Source: Verrucomicrobiota bacterium (GTDB lineage: Bacteria; Verrucomicrobiota; Verrucomicrobiae; Limisphaerales; UBA11358). From it: DNA of 32,796 bases. Within the stretch, counting starts at the first letter, position 1; each line of letters starts with the position of its first letter. Below are positions 15,645 through 23,153 of the stretch, one piece after another. The stretch covers positions 1 through 32,796 of the forward strand of contig JACZKP010000059.1 of the NCBI GenBank assembly GCA_014860005.1, written 5' to 3'. Below the pieces are notes generated by a model, which saw nothing but the letters and a program-made list of their open reading frames with translations, was not told the DNA's origin and did no database searches. Position numbers and translations under genes: made by a program.

Positions 15645-17048
15645 CTACTGGTGCAAACCAAGCTGCCTCAGCTTTTCACGCAATTTGAGCCGCGTGACTC
15701 CCAGCCAGCGTGCGGCCCGCCCTTGGTTTCCCTGCGCCAGCCGAAATGCTTGCGTGAACAATTCCGGTTCGAGATCAGCGATGACGCGGGCGTAGGCGTC
15801 CTGTTCCTCCCCGCGTTGCACCCTCGACAACAAATCCCTCACGTAATTGCTATAGCCAGCGCCGAGGACCGAGACGGCTTTGCGCCCTTGGGCGAGCACC
15901 TGTTTGACGTGCTCCGGGTTGATCGCGAATGGACGGGCCAGCAGGAGCGCCTGGCGGACGGCGTTCTCCAATTCACGGACGTTGCCGGGCCAGAATTGAT
16001 CGCCAAGAAGTGAAAGCGCATCACTTTGGATGGAAGGGGACTCGACTCCCAGCGCATGGGCGTCGCGTTGGATGAAAAATTCAACCAGCGAGGGTATGTC
16101 TTCGCGCCGTTCGCGCAGCGGCGGGATTTGAATCACTACTCCGTTCAGCCGGTAAAACAAATCCTCGCGGAATTCCTTTTCCCGGATCGCCGTTTCAATG
16201 TCGCAATGCGTCGCGGCCAGTACTCGCACATCCACCGCAATGAGTTCATTACCGCCCAATCGCTGGATGTGCCGCTCTTGCAGGACACGCAGCAGCTTGG
16301 ACTGCGTGTTTTGCGGCAGGTCGCCGATTTCATCCAGGAAGATGGTGCCCCCACTAGCCTGCTCGAATCGCCCGATGCGCTGGGATTGCGCGCCTGTAAA
16401 GGCACCGCGTTCGTGCCCGAACAATTCGCTCTCAAGCAGGGTCTCAGGAATGGCGGCGCAGTTGATGGCGATAAACGGCTTGTCCGCACGTTCGCTGTGC
16501 TGGTAAATGGCCCGCGCAACCAGTTCCTTGCCAGTGCCGGTTTCACCCCGGATCAAGACCGTAACTGGGGTCGCAGCGATGCGACCGATTTGTTTGTAAA
16601 TGCTCTGCATCACCCGGCTATTGCCGACCAAGGCGCGCGGGGCGGAATGTGACTCGCCAAGCTCAACTTCCTCCGTCATTAACCGTGACTGCTCGACGAC
16701 TGACGCAACGAGGTCGAGCAATTCATCCACTTCAAACGGTTTCACTAAATATTCGTATGCGCCCAGTTTGGTGGCTTGAATCGCCGTCTCGGTCGTGCCG
16801 TGAGCGGTCATCATGATGATGGGTAACCGCGGCTGCGAAGCTCGCAGTTTGCTGATCAGTTCAAGTCCGCTCACTCCGGGCAGTTTGAAATCTGTAAGCA
16901 CCAGATCGAACTGCTGGCGCACGGCGGCGGCGAGCCCCTCCTCCCCGCGCGAAACCGAAAGCACTACGTAGCCGGCCATGCGCAGCACTTTTTCAAATGC
17001 CGCGCCGGCGCTGACGTCATCTTCAATTAGTAGAATCCGTGGTGGCAT
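15645..17048 (-). CDS. Sigma54-dependent response regulator, NtrC family
   Basis: A 467-residue transcription activator. The receiver domain (1-120) has the acidic pocket E9-D10-D11, phospho-acceptor D53, T81 and K103. The AAA+ domain (about 138-375) has Walker A GETGTGKE (168-175), the sigma54-contact loop GAFTGA (215-220) and Walker B IFLDEIGD (236-243). A Fis-like helix-turn-helix ends the protein (GNQGRAARWLGVTRLKLREKL). ATG 17048 is chosen because the receiver strand PPRILLIEDD starts there; 64 codons upstream in frame overlap the kinase gene and have no domain. It overlaps the kinase gene by 26 bases, so the two are translationally linked. Its most likely target is the divergent adaptor/TolC operon, which has a sigma54 promoter. 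Confidence 0.95.
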   Translation of the reverse strand: MPPRILLIEDDVSAGAAFEKVLRMAGYVVLSVSRGEEGLAAAVRQQFDLVLTDFKLPGVSGLELISKLRASQPRLPIIMMTAHGTTETAIQATKLGAYEYLVKPFEVDELLDLVASVVEQSRLMTEEVELGESHSAPRALVGNSRVMQSIYKQIGRIAATPVTVLIRGETGTGKELVARAIYQHSERADKPFIAINCAAIPETLLESELFGHERGAFTGAQSQRIGRFEQASGGTIFLDEIGDLPQNTQSKLLRVLQERHIQRLGGNELIAVDVRVLAATHCDIETAIREKEFREDLFYRLNGVVIQIPPLRERREDIPSLVEFFIQRDAHALGVESPSIQSDALSLLGDQFWPGNVRELENAVRQALLLARPFAINPEHVKQVLAQGRKAVSVLGAGYSNYVRDLLSRVQRGEEQDAYARVIADLEPELFTQAFRLAQGNQGRAARWLGVTRLKLREKLRQLGLHQ

Positions 17049-18441
17049 GATTGGTCCATCGAGGCAGCCCGACACTGAAGGTCGTGCCGGAGTTTTGTTG
17101 CGTATGATATTGGATGTGTCCGCCGTGCTTCTCAACAATGCGCGCAGCAATGGACAATCCCAAGCCGGTGCCGCATTTCTTGGTCGAGAAAAACGGATCG
17201 AACAGACGGCTTTCGACTTCGGGTGGAATGCCCGCACCATTGTCCGTCACTTCGAAGATGGCCATCGGCTGTGAACCGCTGGTGCGATGCGCCGCTCCCT
17301 GCCGGATCCGAAGCGTCACGCTGCCATTTGCTCGAACACTCTCCGCCGCGTTCTGCGCAAGGTTGATGAGCACCTGTTTGATTTGTTCCTTGTCCGCATG
17401 CAGCCAAAGGTCATCCGTAATCTCGACGGCGAGTTGGACCGACTGTTTCTCAAACTGGCCGCGCAACAAGTCATGAACTTCCTGAAGCAATTGGGCGGCG
17501 GACACCTTCGCCCGTTCAGGTTCGGACGGCCGCGCGAACCGAAGGAAGTCTTTCACAATGCGTTCCAAGCGATTGATTTCGTCGCCGATGATTCGAAGAT
17601 CTTCGGTGTCGGCTAAACCAGACGACAGCGAATCCTGCAAGCTGAACAACCGGAACTTGATGGCGGCAAGCGGATTCCGGATTTCGTGTGCAACGCCGGC
17701 TGCCAGGGCGCCGAGCGCGGCCAGTTTCTCCTGTCGTTGAATGGCCGCCGTGCTGGCATTGAGCTGGCTTTGCAGCGGTGCGAAGAAGGCGCGATAGGCC
17801 AAGGCCAGAATCCCCGCACACAGGGTCAGCATGAGCGCCGCAGAGCCTTGCATCAACCGAATCACGTTGGTGACCGAACGATCCGACTGCGACAGGACGG
17901 ACTCCCAAGCTGATTGATTCGCTGCCACCAACTCATCGCAAACTAGCAGAACGGCAGCCGACTTCCCGGCGATTTGCTGTGCCAGTTCCTCAGTGGTGCC
18001 ACGTCGGATACCGCGAATCCCGCGAACCAGCAGTGGGGTCGCGTCCGCCAGATACACTCGATAGGCCGCCTCCACGGCCTTAAGCGATTCGACTTCCAGG
18101 TCAGTGACCAAATGCGGTTTCATCCGCTCAATTTGTTCGCTCAATTCCCGGGACTCGCGCAAGTAAGACTCGCGTTCGGTCTGGTCTTCCGACAACTGAA
18201 AGCGCAGCAATCGTCCGTCCAGCCGCCAGATTCCGGCACGCAAATGGACGCCGAGATAAAAACTCTCGGTGCGAATCGCGGCCATTTCCTTTTGCAGCAA
18301 TCTGGCCTGGTTCCAAGTGCTGCGCTCAATCCACAGGACCAATACCAACCCGGCGGCAACCACCAGCACGAAGCCGATCAACCGCGCTCTTGCCTCCGGA
18401 CTGCGAATTGAACTAAACATGCCAGCTTTGGAACAATTCAT
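17023..18441 (-). CDS. Membrane sensor histidine kinase, partner of the NtrC-type regulator
   Basis: 472 residues. A first membrane segment (about 21-38), a helical periplasmic domain of about 155 residues (charged helices with heptad-like leucines, resembling four-helix-bundle sensors) and a second membrane segment (about 199-218) precede a HisKA domain with H252 in GVAHEIRNPLAAIKFRL. The HATPase domain has N-box LINLAQNAAES, G1 VTDNGAGIPP, F-box LFDPFFSTK and G2 GTGLGLSIAARIVEKHGG, all intact. There is no visible HAMP or PAS domain. It starts at ATG 18441 (or ATG 18420). The kinase signals to the overlapping sigma54 activator. The ligand of the periplasmic bundle is unknown. It is divergent from the operon starting at 18646. 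Confidence 0.93.
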   Translation of the reverse strand: MNCSKAGMFSSIRSPEARARLIGFVLVVAAGLVLVLWIERSTWNQARLLQKEMAAIRTESFYLGVHLRAGIWRLDGRLLRFQLSEDQTERESYLRESRELSEQIERMKPHLVTDLEVESLKAVEAAYRVYLADATPLLVRGIRGIRRGTTEELAQQIAGKSAAVLLVCDELVAANQSAWESVLSQSDRSVTNVIRLMQGSAALMLTLCAGILALAYRAFFAPLQSQLNASTAAIQRQEKLAALGALAAGVAHEIRNPLAAIKFRLFSLQDSLSSGLADTEDLRIIGDEINRLERIVKDFLRFARPSEPERAKVSAAQLLQEVHDLLRGQFEKQSVQLAVEITDDLWLHADKEQIKQVLINLAQNAAESVRANGSVTLRIRQGAAHRTSGSQPMAIFEVTDNGAGIPPEVESRLFDPFFSTKKCGTGLGLSIAARIVEKHGGHIQYHTQQNSGTTFSVGLPRWTNHATTDSTN

Positions 18442-18475
18442 TCAATTTCGTTTCGCGGGCGTTTATGGAAATAGC

Positions 18476-18495
18476 AGAAACTGGGAGGGTTTTCT
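18476..18495. promoter_or_regulatory. Possible activator-binding dyad upstream of the sigma54 promoter
   Basis: AGAAA (18476-18480), ten bases, then TTTCT (18491-18495) form a small dyad 23 bases upstream of the -24/-12 element, between the divergent start codons. Enhancer sites of NtrC-type activators lie upstream of such promoters, but usually further away, and the arms are short. This is only a candidate. Confidence 0.2.
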
Positions 18496-18518
18496 CGATG
18501 TTGGGCGCGGCTGCCCTG

Positions 18519-18535
18519 TTGGCATGTTCGTGGCT
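18519..18535 (+). promoter_or_regulatory. Sigma54 (-24/-12) promoter of the adaptor/TolC operon
   Basis: TTGGCATGTTCGTGGCT matches the sigma54 consensus YTGGCACGRNNNTTGCW at all but three positions, with the invariant GG (18521-18522) and GC (18533-18534) at the required spacing. A transcript starting about 12 bases after the GC would have a leader of roughly 100 bases. The neighbouring divergent regulator carries the GAFTGA sigma54-contact loop, which supports the assignment. Confidence 0.65.
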
Positions 18536-18645
18536 ATAGGGAGAAAGTCGCAAATCATGGTTTTGCAAAAATTTCATTACGGCCTCCATTCTAATGCTTT
18601 GGATGCGGGAAATCTCTCTGAATTTTTCCGGGAGGAATTGCTTTC

Positions 18646-19797
18646 ATGAGTTCGCCACGTCCAATCCCCATTCCCTGGTCGGCGCGATGGCGCGAATTCC
18701 GGGTCCGGTACGTGCCCTGGATCTTCTTTGCATTGCTAGTCGGTGCCATCGGGGTCATGCTGCAGTACTACAGTGCAACAGGAAACCTGCATGGAATCGG
18801 CGAAGGGGTGCGATCGCTCTTGGCCGCCCCGCAGCCCGCACGGATTGAGCAGTGGCTGGTGGCCCCATACACGATCGTGGAGCAGGGAACGGCGGTCGCG
18901 GTTCTCAGTCCGGTGGATGCGCGCGCTGACTTCGATCTGCTGCGCTCGTTGTTTGAGATGGCCCGCGTTCGCTTGCAGCCGTCGCTCGCGGAGAACAACG
19001 CGATGAACTTTGAGCGCATCCGGGTGGAATTATTGAAAACCAGATCCGAACTTGCCGTCGCCCGGGTGAAACTTGAACTGGCCGAAAGGGATGTATTACG
19101 CAACACCCCGCTGTATAAGGAGAAACTGGTTGCTGAGGACATTTATGAACTGAGTGTAAACGCACGCGATGCGCTGAAAGCCGAGGTTGAGGAGAAAGCC
19201 AAGGCCACTAGTGAGATTGAGCACCGCCTGGAGGAGTTACGGTCCATCGGCGACCCCGGTGCCTTGTCCAACGCCTCCGCAATCCCGGAATGGCTGTCCC
19301 AGTTGGAGCAAGCTCAGGCCAGTGCAGCCAGCAACCTGCAACCCCTCACCCTGCTCGCACCGATCACAGGTATGACGGGAGTGCCGCTGCGGCAACCAGG
19401 GGAGTTCGTGCTGGCCGGCGAACCTTTGCTCGCCATTAACGCTCTTCGATCGGATCGGGTGGTTGCCTATCTTCGGCAGCCCTACCCGTTGGAGCCAAAG
19501 GTGGGCATGCCTGCGCGTGTCACAACCCGAACCAAGCCGCGCCAAGTCTTCTGGAGTCATATTGAGCAGATTGGAGCTCACATGGAGATTCTCACCAATT
19601 CCTTGGCCATTGTGCGTCCGGATGCGTTGGTGGATGTGGCCCTGCCGGTCATGCTGCCGGTGCCGGACGATATTACCGTCCGTCCCGGTGAAATCGTGGA
19701 CCTTCTGATTCCTGATGCACCAACCGAGTCCTCAAGCCCCGTCCCTTCAGCGAAGGTCACTTTAATCCATCAGCAATCGTCCTCAATAAAACGATGA
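18646..19797 (+). CDS. HlyD/RND-type periplasmic adaptor (membrane fusion) protein
   Basis: 383 residues: one N-terminal membrane segment (about 24-42), then a periplasmic part. A long alpha-helical hairpin with heptads runs about 120-205 (LLKTRSELAVARVKLELAERD, then VNARDALKAEVEEKAKA); the lipoyl-like half motif LTLLAPITGMTGVPLRQPGEFVLAGEPLLAI follows at about 236-266, and a beta-barrel region after it. These proteins link an inner-membrane transporter to a TolC channel. The ATG at 18646 is supported by GGAGGA at 18631-18636, the clearest Shine-Dalgarno site in the window. The next gene overlaps it by four bases (ATGA). No transporter gene is in the operon. The N-terminal lipoyl half is weak (IEQWLVAPYTIVEQGTAVAVLSP), so the fold is somewhat degenerate. 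Confidence 0.85.
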   Translation: MSSPRPIPIPWSARWREFRVRYVPWIFFALLVGAIGVMLQYYSATGNLHGIGEGVRSLLAAPQPARIEQWLVAPYTIVEQGTAVAVLSPVDARADFDLLRSLFEMARVRLQPSLAENNAMNFERIRVELLKTRSELAVARVKLELAERDVLRNTPLYKEKLVAEDIYELSVNARDALKAEVEEKAKATSEIEHRLEELRSIGDPGALSNASAIPEWLSQLEQAQASAASNLQPLTLLAPITGMTGVPLRQPGEFVLAGEPLLAINALRSDRVVAYLRQPYPLEPKVGMPARVTTRTKPRQVFWSHIEQIGAHMEILTNSLAIVRPDALVDVALPVMLPVPDDITVRPGEIVDLLIPDAPTESSSPVPSAKVTLIHQQSSSIKR

Positions 19798-20786
19798 ATC
19801 CACGAATACACCATCGTCTGCGCATTCTTGCCGTTGCCGCTGCTTTGCTGTTTGCCCAATTGGCTGCCGCGAATCCTGCCGCCATCACCTGCCGCGGCAT
19901 GTGTGATGCCTCGGCGGTGGTGCCGTTGGGCAGCAGTCACTTCGTCGTTGCCGATGACGAGGACAACATTCTGCGCGTCTATTCGCGCATCAACGGCGGG
20001 CTGCCTTTGCACACTTATGATCTTTCCACCTTCCTGCGGGTGGATCCCAAGTCGCCGGAAGTGGACCTCGAAGGCGCCGCGCCGTTGGGAGATCGGGTTT
20101 ATTGGATTTCCTCCCACGCGCGGAATAAGAACGGCAAAGACCGTGTGAGTCGGCGGCGTTTATTTGCCACCACGCTGTCCGAGGTGAACGGCAAATCCAC
20201 CATCCAAGCGGTGGGACGTCCTTACCTCAATCTGTTGTCGGATCTGTTGAAAGATCCGCGCCTGAAACCCTTCAATTTGGCTGCGGCCGCCCGGCGCGCG
20301 CCCAAGTCGAAGAATGCGCTAAACATTGAAGGTTTGTGCGCCACAGCGGAAGGACATCTGCTGATCGGCTTCCGCAATCCCGTTCCCGCCGGCAGGGCTT
20401 TGATCGTGCCTCTGCTCAATCCGGCGGAAGTAATTGAAGGCAAAGCCGCGCGTCTGGGCGATTCGCTGCTGCTGGATTTGGGCGGCTTGGGCATTCGTAG
20501 TCTGGCACGGTCAGGGGACCGATATTTAATCATCGCGGGTCCATACGATGGCGAAGGCCAATCGCTGCTCTTTGAATGGCGCGGTGGGGCGGACGTTCCC
20601 CGCCGACTGCCACGCGCGGAACTGGCCGGGCTGAATCCAGAAGCGATCGAGTTCCTGACCGAAAACGGTGTCGAACGTCTGTTGGTTGTGAGCGACGACG
20701 GCACGCGGAAAATTAACGGGCAGGACTGCAAGACATTGACCGACCCGAATCTGAAATGCTTCCGGGCCCTTACGATTGATTTCTGA
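19794..20786 (+). CDS. Secreted DUF3616-like protein
   Basis: 330 residues with a signal peptide (RILAVAAALLFAQLAAANPAA). The rest looks like an irregular beta-propeller: GMCDASAVVPLGSSHFVVADDEDNILRVYS, VDLEGAAPLGDRVYWISSHARNKNGK, LNIEGLCATAEGHLLIGFRNP and NPEAIEFLTENGVERLLVVSDDG. The E-G-A and E-G-L-C blocks, each before a read-out strand, are the pattern I associate with DUF3616. Function is unknown in the family. It begins by ATGA overlap with the adaptor gene and is followed three bases after its stop by the next gene, so it is part of the same translationally coupled operon. It is probably periplasmic or exported through the neighbouring channel. Confidence 0.75.
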   Translation: MNPRIHHRLRILAVAAALLFAQLAAANPAAITCRGMCDASAVVPLGSSHFVVADDEDNILRVYSRINGGLPLHTYDLSTFLRVDPKSPEVDLEGAAPLGDRVYWISSHARNKNGKDRVSRRRLFATTLSEVNGKSTIQAVGRPYLNLLSDLLKDPRLKPFNLAAAARRAPKSKNALNIEGLCATAEGHLLIGFRNPVPAGRALIVPLLNPAEVIEGKAARLGDSLLLDLGGLGIRSLARSGDRYLIIAGPYDGEGQSLLFEWRGGADVPRRLPRAELAGLNPEAIEFLTENGVERLLVVSDDGTRKINGQDCKTLTDPNLKCFRALTIDF

Positions 20787-20789
20787 CTT

Positions 20790-23153
20790 ATGCTGAATCG
20801 CAATGGGAAACATCCCTTCATCCTCCTGGCCGCGGTTTGCATGGGATTGACCCTCGCGGGAACGGGGAGTCGCGCCCAAGTGGTACTGAACGAAGTCCTG
20901 GCCGACAACCGTTCCGCCGTCGCCAACGGCGGCAACTTCCCGGATTACATCGAACTGCACAATCCGTCGGCATTGGCGGTGAACGTTGGCAACTGGAGTC
21001 TGTCCGACGACCCCCTCCTGCCTCGGCAATTCGTGTTCCCGGCCGGCGCCACCGTGCCCGCCAATGGCTTTCTCGTTGTCTGGGCGGACCTCAATTTCGG
21101 TTCACCCGGCCTGCACACCGGTTTTGGTCTCGGCGCCAAGGGTGACCATGTCCGGCTTTATGCGCCGGACGGTATCACCGTGGTTGACCAAATTGCGTTT
21201 GGCTTGCAAGTGGGGGATTTCTCCCTCGGGCGCGTGCCGGACGGCTCGGGCGCGTGGGTGTTGAACCAGCCGTCGGTCGGGCTGCCCAATACCGCCACGG
21301 CCACGGGCGTCGCCAGCCAGCTTCGCCTCAACGAATGGATGGCCAGACCCGCCACTGGCGATGACTGGCTTGAAATGTTCAATGGCGCGAACCAGCCGGT
21401 AGCACTCGGCGGACTGGTCATCACGGACACTCCCGGCGGCACGCCCGGCAACCGCGCCATTCCCGCCCATTCCTTCATCGCGGCGGGTGATTTTGTGCAG
21501 TTCTTCGCCTCGGATCTCGCCAAGTCCGACGCTGACAACCTCGACTTCAAACTGGCGACTGAGGGGGAAACCCTGACCATTTACGGAGCAAACCGAACGA
21601 CGATTCTGGATCGCGTTGTCTTTGGGGCGCAAACCCAGAATGTTTCCCAGGGTCGCGCCCCGGACGGCAGCGAAAACTTTGCCTTCTTTCCCGCCGGCAC
21701 GGCCACTCCGGGTGACAGCAACTTCCAGATGCTAACCAACATCACGATATCCGAGGTGCTCACCCATACTGACCTGCCGTTTGAGGATGCTATCGAATTG
21801 CAGAACCTCACCGCCGCGCCCATGGACATCAGTCATTGGTGGCTGAGCGATTCAGGTTCGCAACCGCAGAAATACCGAATCCCGGCGGGCACCGTCATCG
21901 CCGCGCATGGCTTCAAGGTGTTTTACCACGTTCAGTTTGGAGCGGGTGAAACCGGCTTTGCGCTCAATTCCTCCGAGGGGGATGAAGTCTATCTTTCGGC
22001 CGGCAACTCGGCGGGCAATCTGACAGGGAAACAAATGTTTGTCCGCTTTGGCGCGCTCAAGAATCGCGTCTCGGCGGGCCGTCACGCGACCAGCACAGGC
22101 GTTGATTTCGTCCCGTTAAGTCAACTCAGCTTCGGCGTGGCCCATCCCGCAACGGTAGTCCAGTTCCGCCAGGGCGCGGGGCTGACGAACGCCGCGCCGC
22201 GCATCGGACCGATTGTCATTAACGAAATCATGTTTTTTCCACCGGACGTTGGCGGACAACCCAACACCGACGAGGAATTCATCGAACTGCACAACCCCGG
22301 GGCGGTCGAGGCTTTCCTATACGATCAACTTTTCCCGACGAACACCTGGCGGCTGCGCGACGGAGTCACGTTTGACTTCCCGCCCCAACTCACCATCCCG
22401 ACTGGAGGATTTCTGCTGCTGGTCAGCTTCGACCCGGTGGCCAGTCCGGCCAAGCTGACGGCGTTTCGCACCAAGTACGGCGTCGCCGCCAACGTGCCGG
22501 TGCTCGGTCCCTACACCGGTAAACTCAGCGACACGGGCGAGGCCTTGGAAGTTCTGGAGCCGGACACGCCGCAAGGGCCACTGAGTCCGGACCCCGGATT
22601 CGTGCCTTACATGCAAACCGAGCGGATCAAGTATGCCAGCGCCGCGCCGTGGCCGACGAATACCGCCGGAAGTGGACGCTCCCTCCAACGCCGCACGCCG
22701 CTGGCGTATGGCAACGAGCCGTTGAATTGGATCGCCGGCACGCCCAGCGCCGGACGAGCCAATGTGATTGATTCCGATGGGGACGGCATGCCCGATGTTT
22801 GGGAAGACCTGTATGAACTAAACCTCAATTCACCACTCGATGCTGCTGATGACGAGGATCTGGATGGGGCGAGCAACTTGATGGAATACCAGGCCGGCAC
22901 TAATCCGCGTGATATTGCCAGCGTGTTCGCTTTCACGAGCATCAGCCGGGACGGCGACTCACTCCGGCTTCGCTTTCACGCGGTTCAAGGGCGGACGTAT
23001 GCCGTGCAGGCAACTGACCCGCTGTTGCCCGGCGCTTGGCAGTTGGTCACGAATCATCCCCCCGTCACTGCCACCGGCGAGGTGGAATTGGTGGTTGCTG
23101 GCGCCACGAACACCAACAACTATTTCCGGCTGCTGACGCCGATCCTGCCATGA
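20790..23153 (+). CDS. Secreted protein with four lamin-tail domains and a Ca-binding-like linker
   Basis: 787 residues. Signal peptide (ILLAAVCMGLTLAGTGSRAQ), then four lamin-tail (LTD) units, each opening with an N/S-E-x-(L/M/I) strand followed by a (D/E)-x-(I/L)-E segment: VVLNEVLADN (from 31), LRLNEWMARP (about 173), ITISEVLTHT (about 317) and IVINEIMFFP (about 476). An aspartate-rich thrombospondin-3/EF-like stretch DSDGDGMPDVWEDLYELN lies at about 660, with a second DDEDLDGASNLMEY. The C-terminal domain (about 709-787) ends NNYFRLLTP, like the giant secreted protein at 932. No CotH kinase or nuclease domain, which often accompany LTDs, is present. It overlaps the TolC gene by ATGA. LTD proteins may bind polymers or DNA at the surface; the role here is not known. 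Confidence 0.85.
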   Translation: MLNRNGKHPFILLAAVCMGLTLAGTGSRAQVVLNEVLADNRSAVANGGNFPDYIELHNPSALAVNVGNWSLSDDPLLPRQFVFPAGATVPANGFLVVWADLNFGSPGLHTGFGLGAKGDHVRLYAPDGITVVDQIAFGLQVGDFSLGRVPDGSGAWVLNQPSVGLPNTATATGVASQLRLNEWMARPATGDDWLEMFNGANQPVALGGLVITDTPGGTPGNRAIPAHSFIAAGDFVQFFASDLAKSDADNLDFKLATEGETLTIYGANRTTILDRVVFGAQTQNVSQGRAPDGSENFAFFPAGTATPGDSNFQMLTNITISEVLTHTDLPFEDAIELQNLTAAPMDISHWWLSDSGSQPQKYRIPAGTVIAAHGFKVFYHVQFGAGETGFALNSSEGDEVYLSAGNSAGNLTGKQMFVRFGALKNRVSAGRHATSTGVDFVPLSQLSFGVAHPATVVQFRQGAGLTNAAPRIGPIVINEIMFFPPDVGGQPNTDEEFIELHNPGAVEAFLYDQLFPTNTWRLRDGVTFDFPPQLTIPTGGFLLLVSFDPVASPAKLTAFRTKYGVAANVPVLGPYTGKLSDTGEALEVLEPDTPQGPLSPDPGFVPYMQTERIKYASAAPWPTNTAGSGRSLQRRTPLAYGNEPLNWIAGTPSAGRANVIDSDGDGMPDVWEDLYELNLNSPLDAADDEDLDGASNLMEYQAGTNPRDIASVFAFTSISRDGDSLRLRFHAVQGRTYAVQATDPLLPGAWQLVTNHPPVTATGEVELVVAGATNTNNYFRLLTPILP

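Noticed and set aside
17049..17240. 64-residue N-terminal extension of the sigma54 regulator
   Set aside because: It overlaps the kinase coding region and shows no domain; the receiver domain begins at the ATG at 17048.
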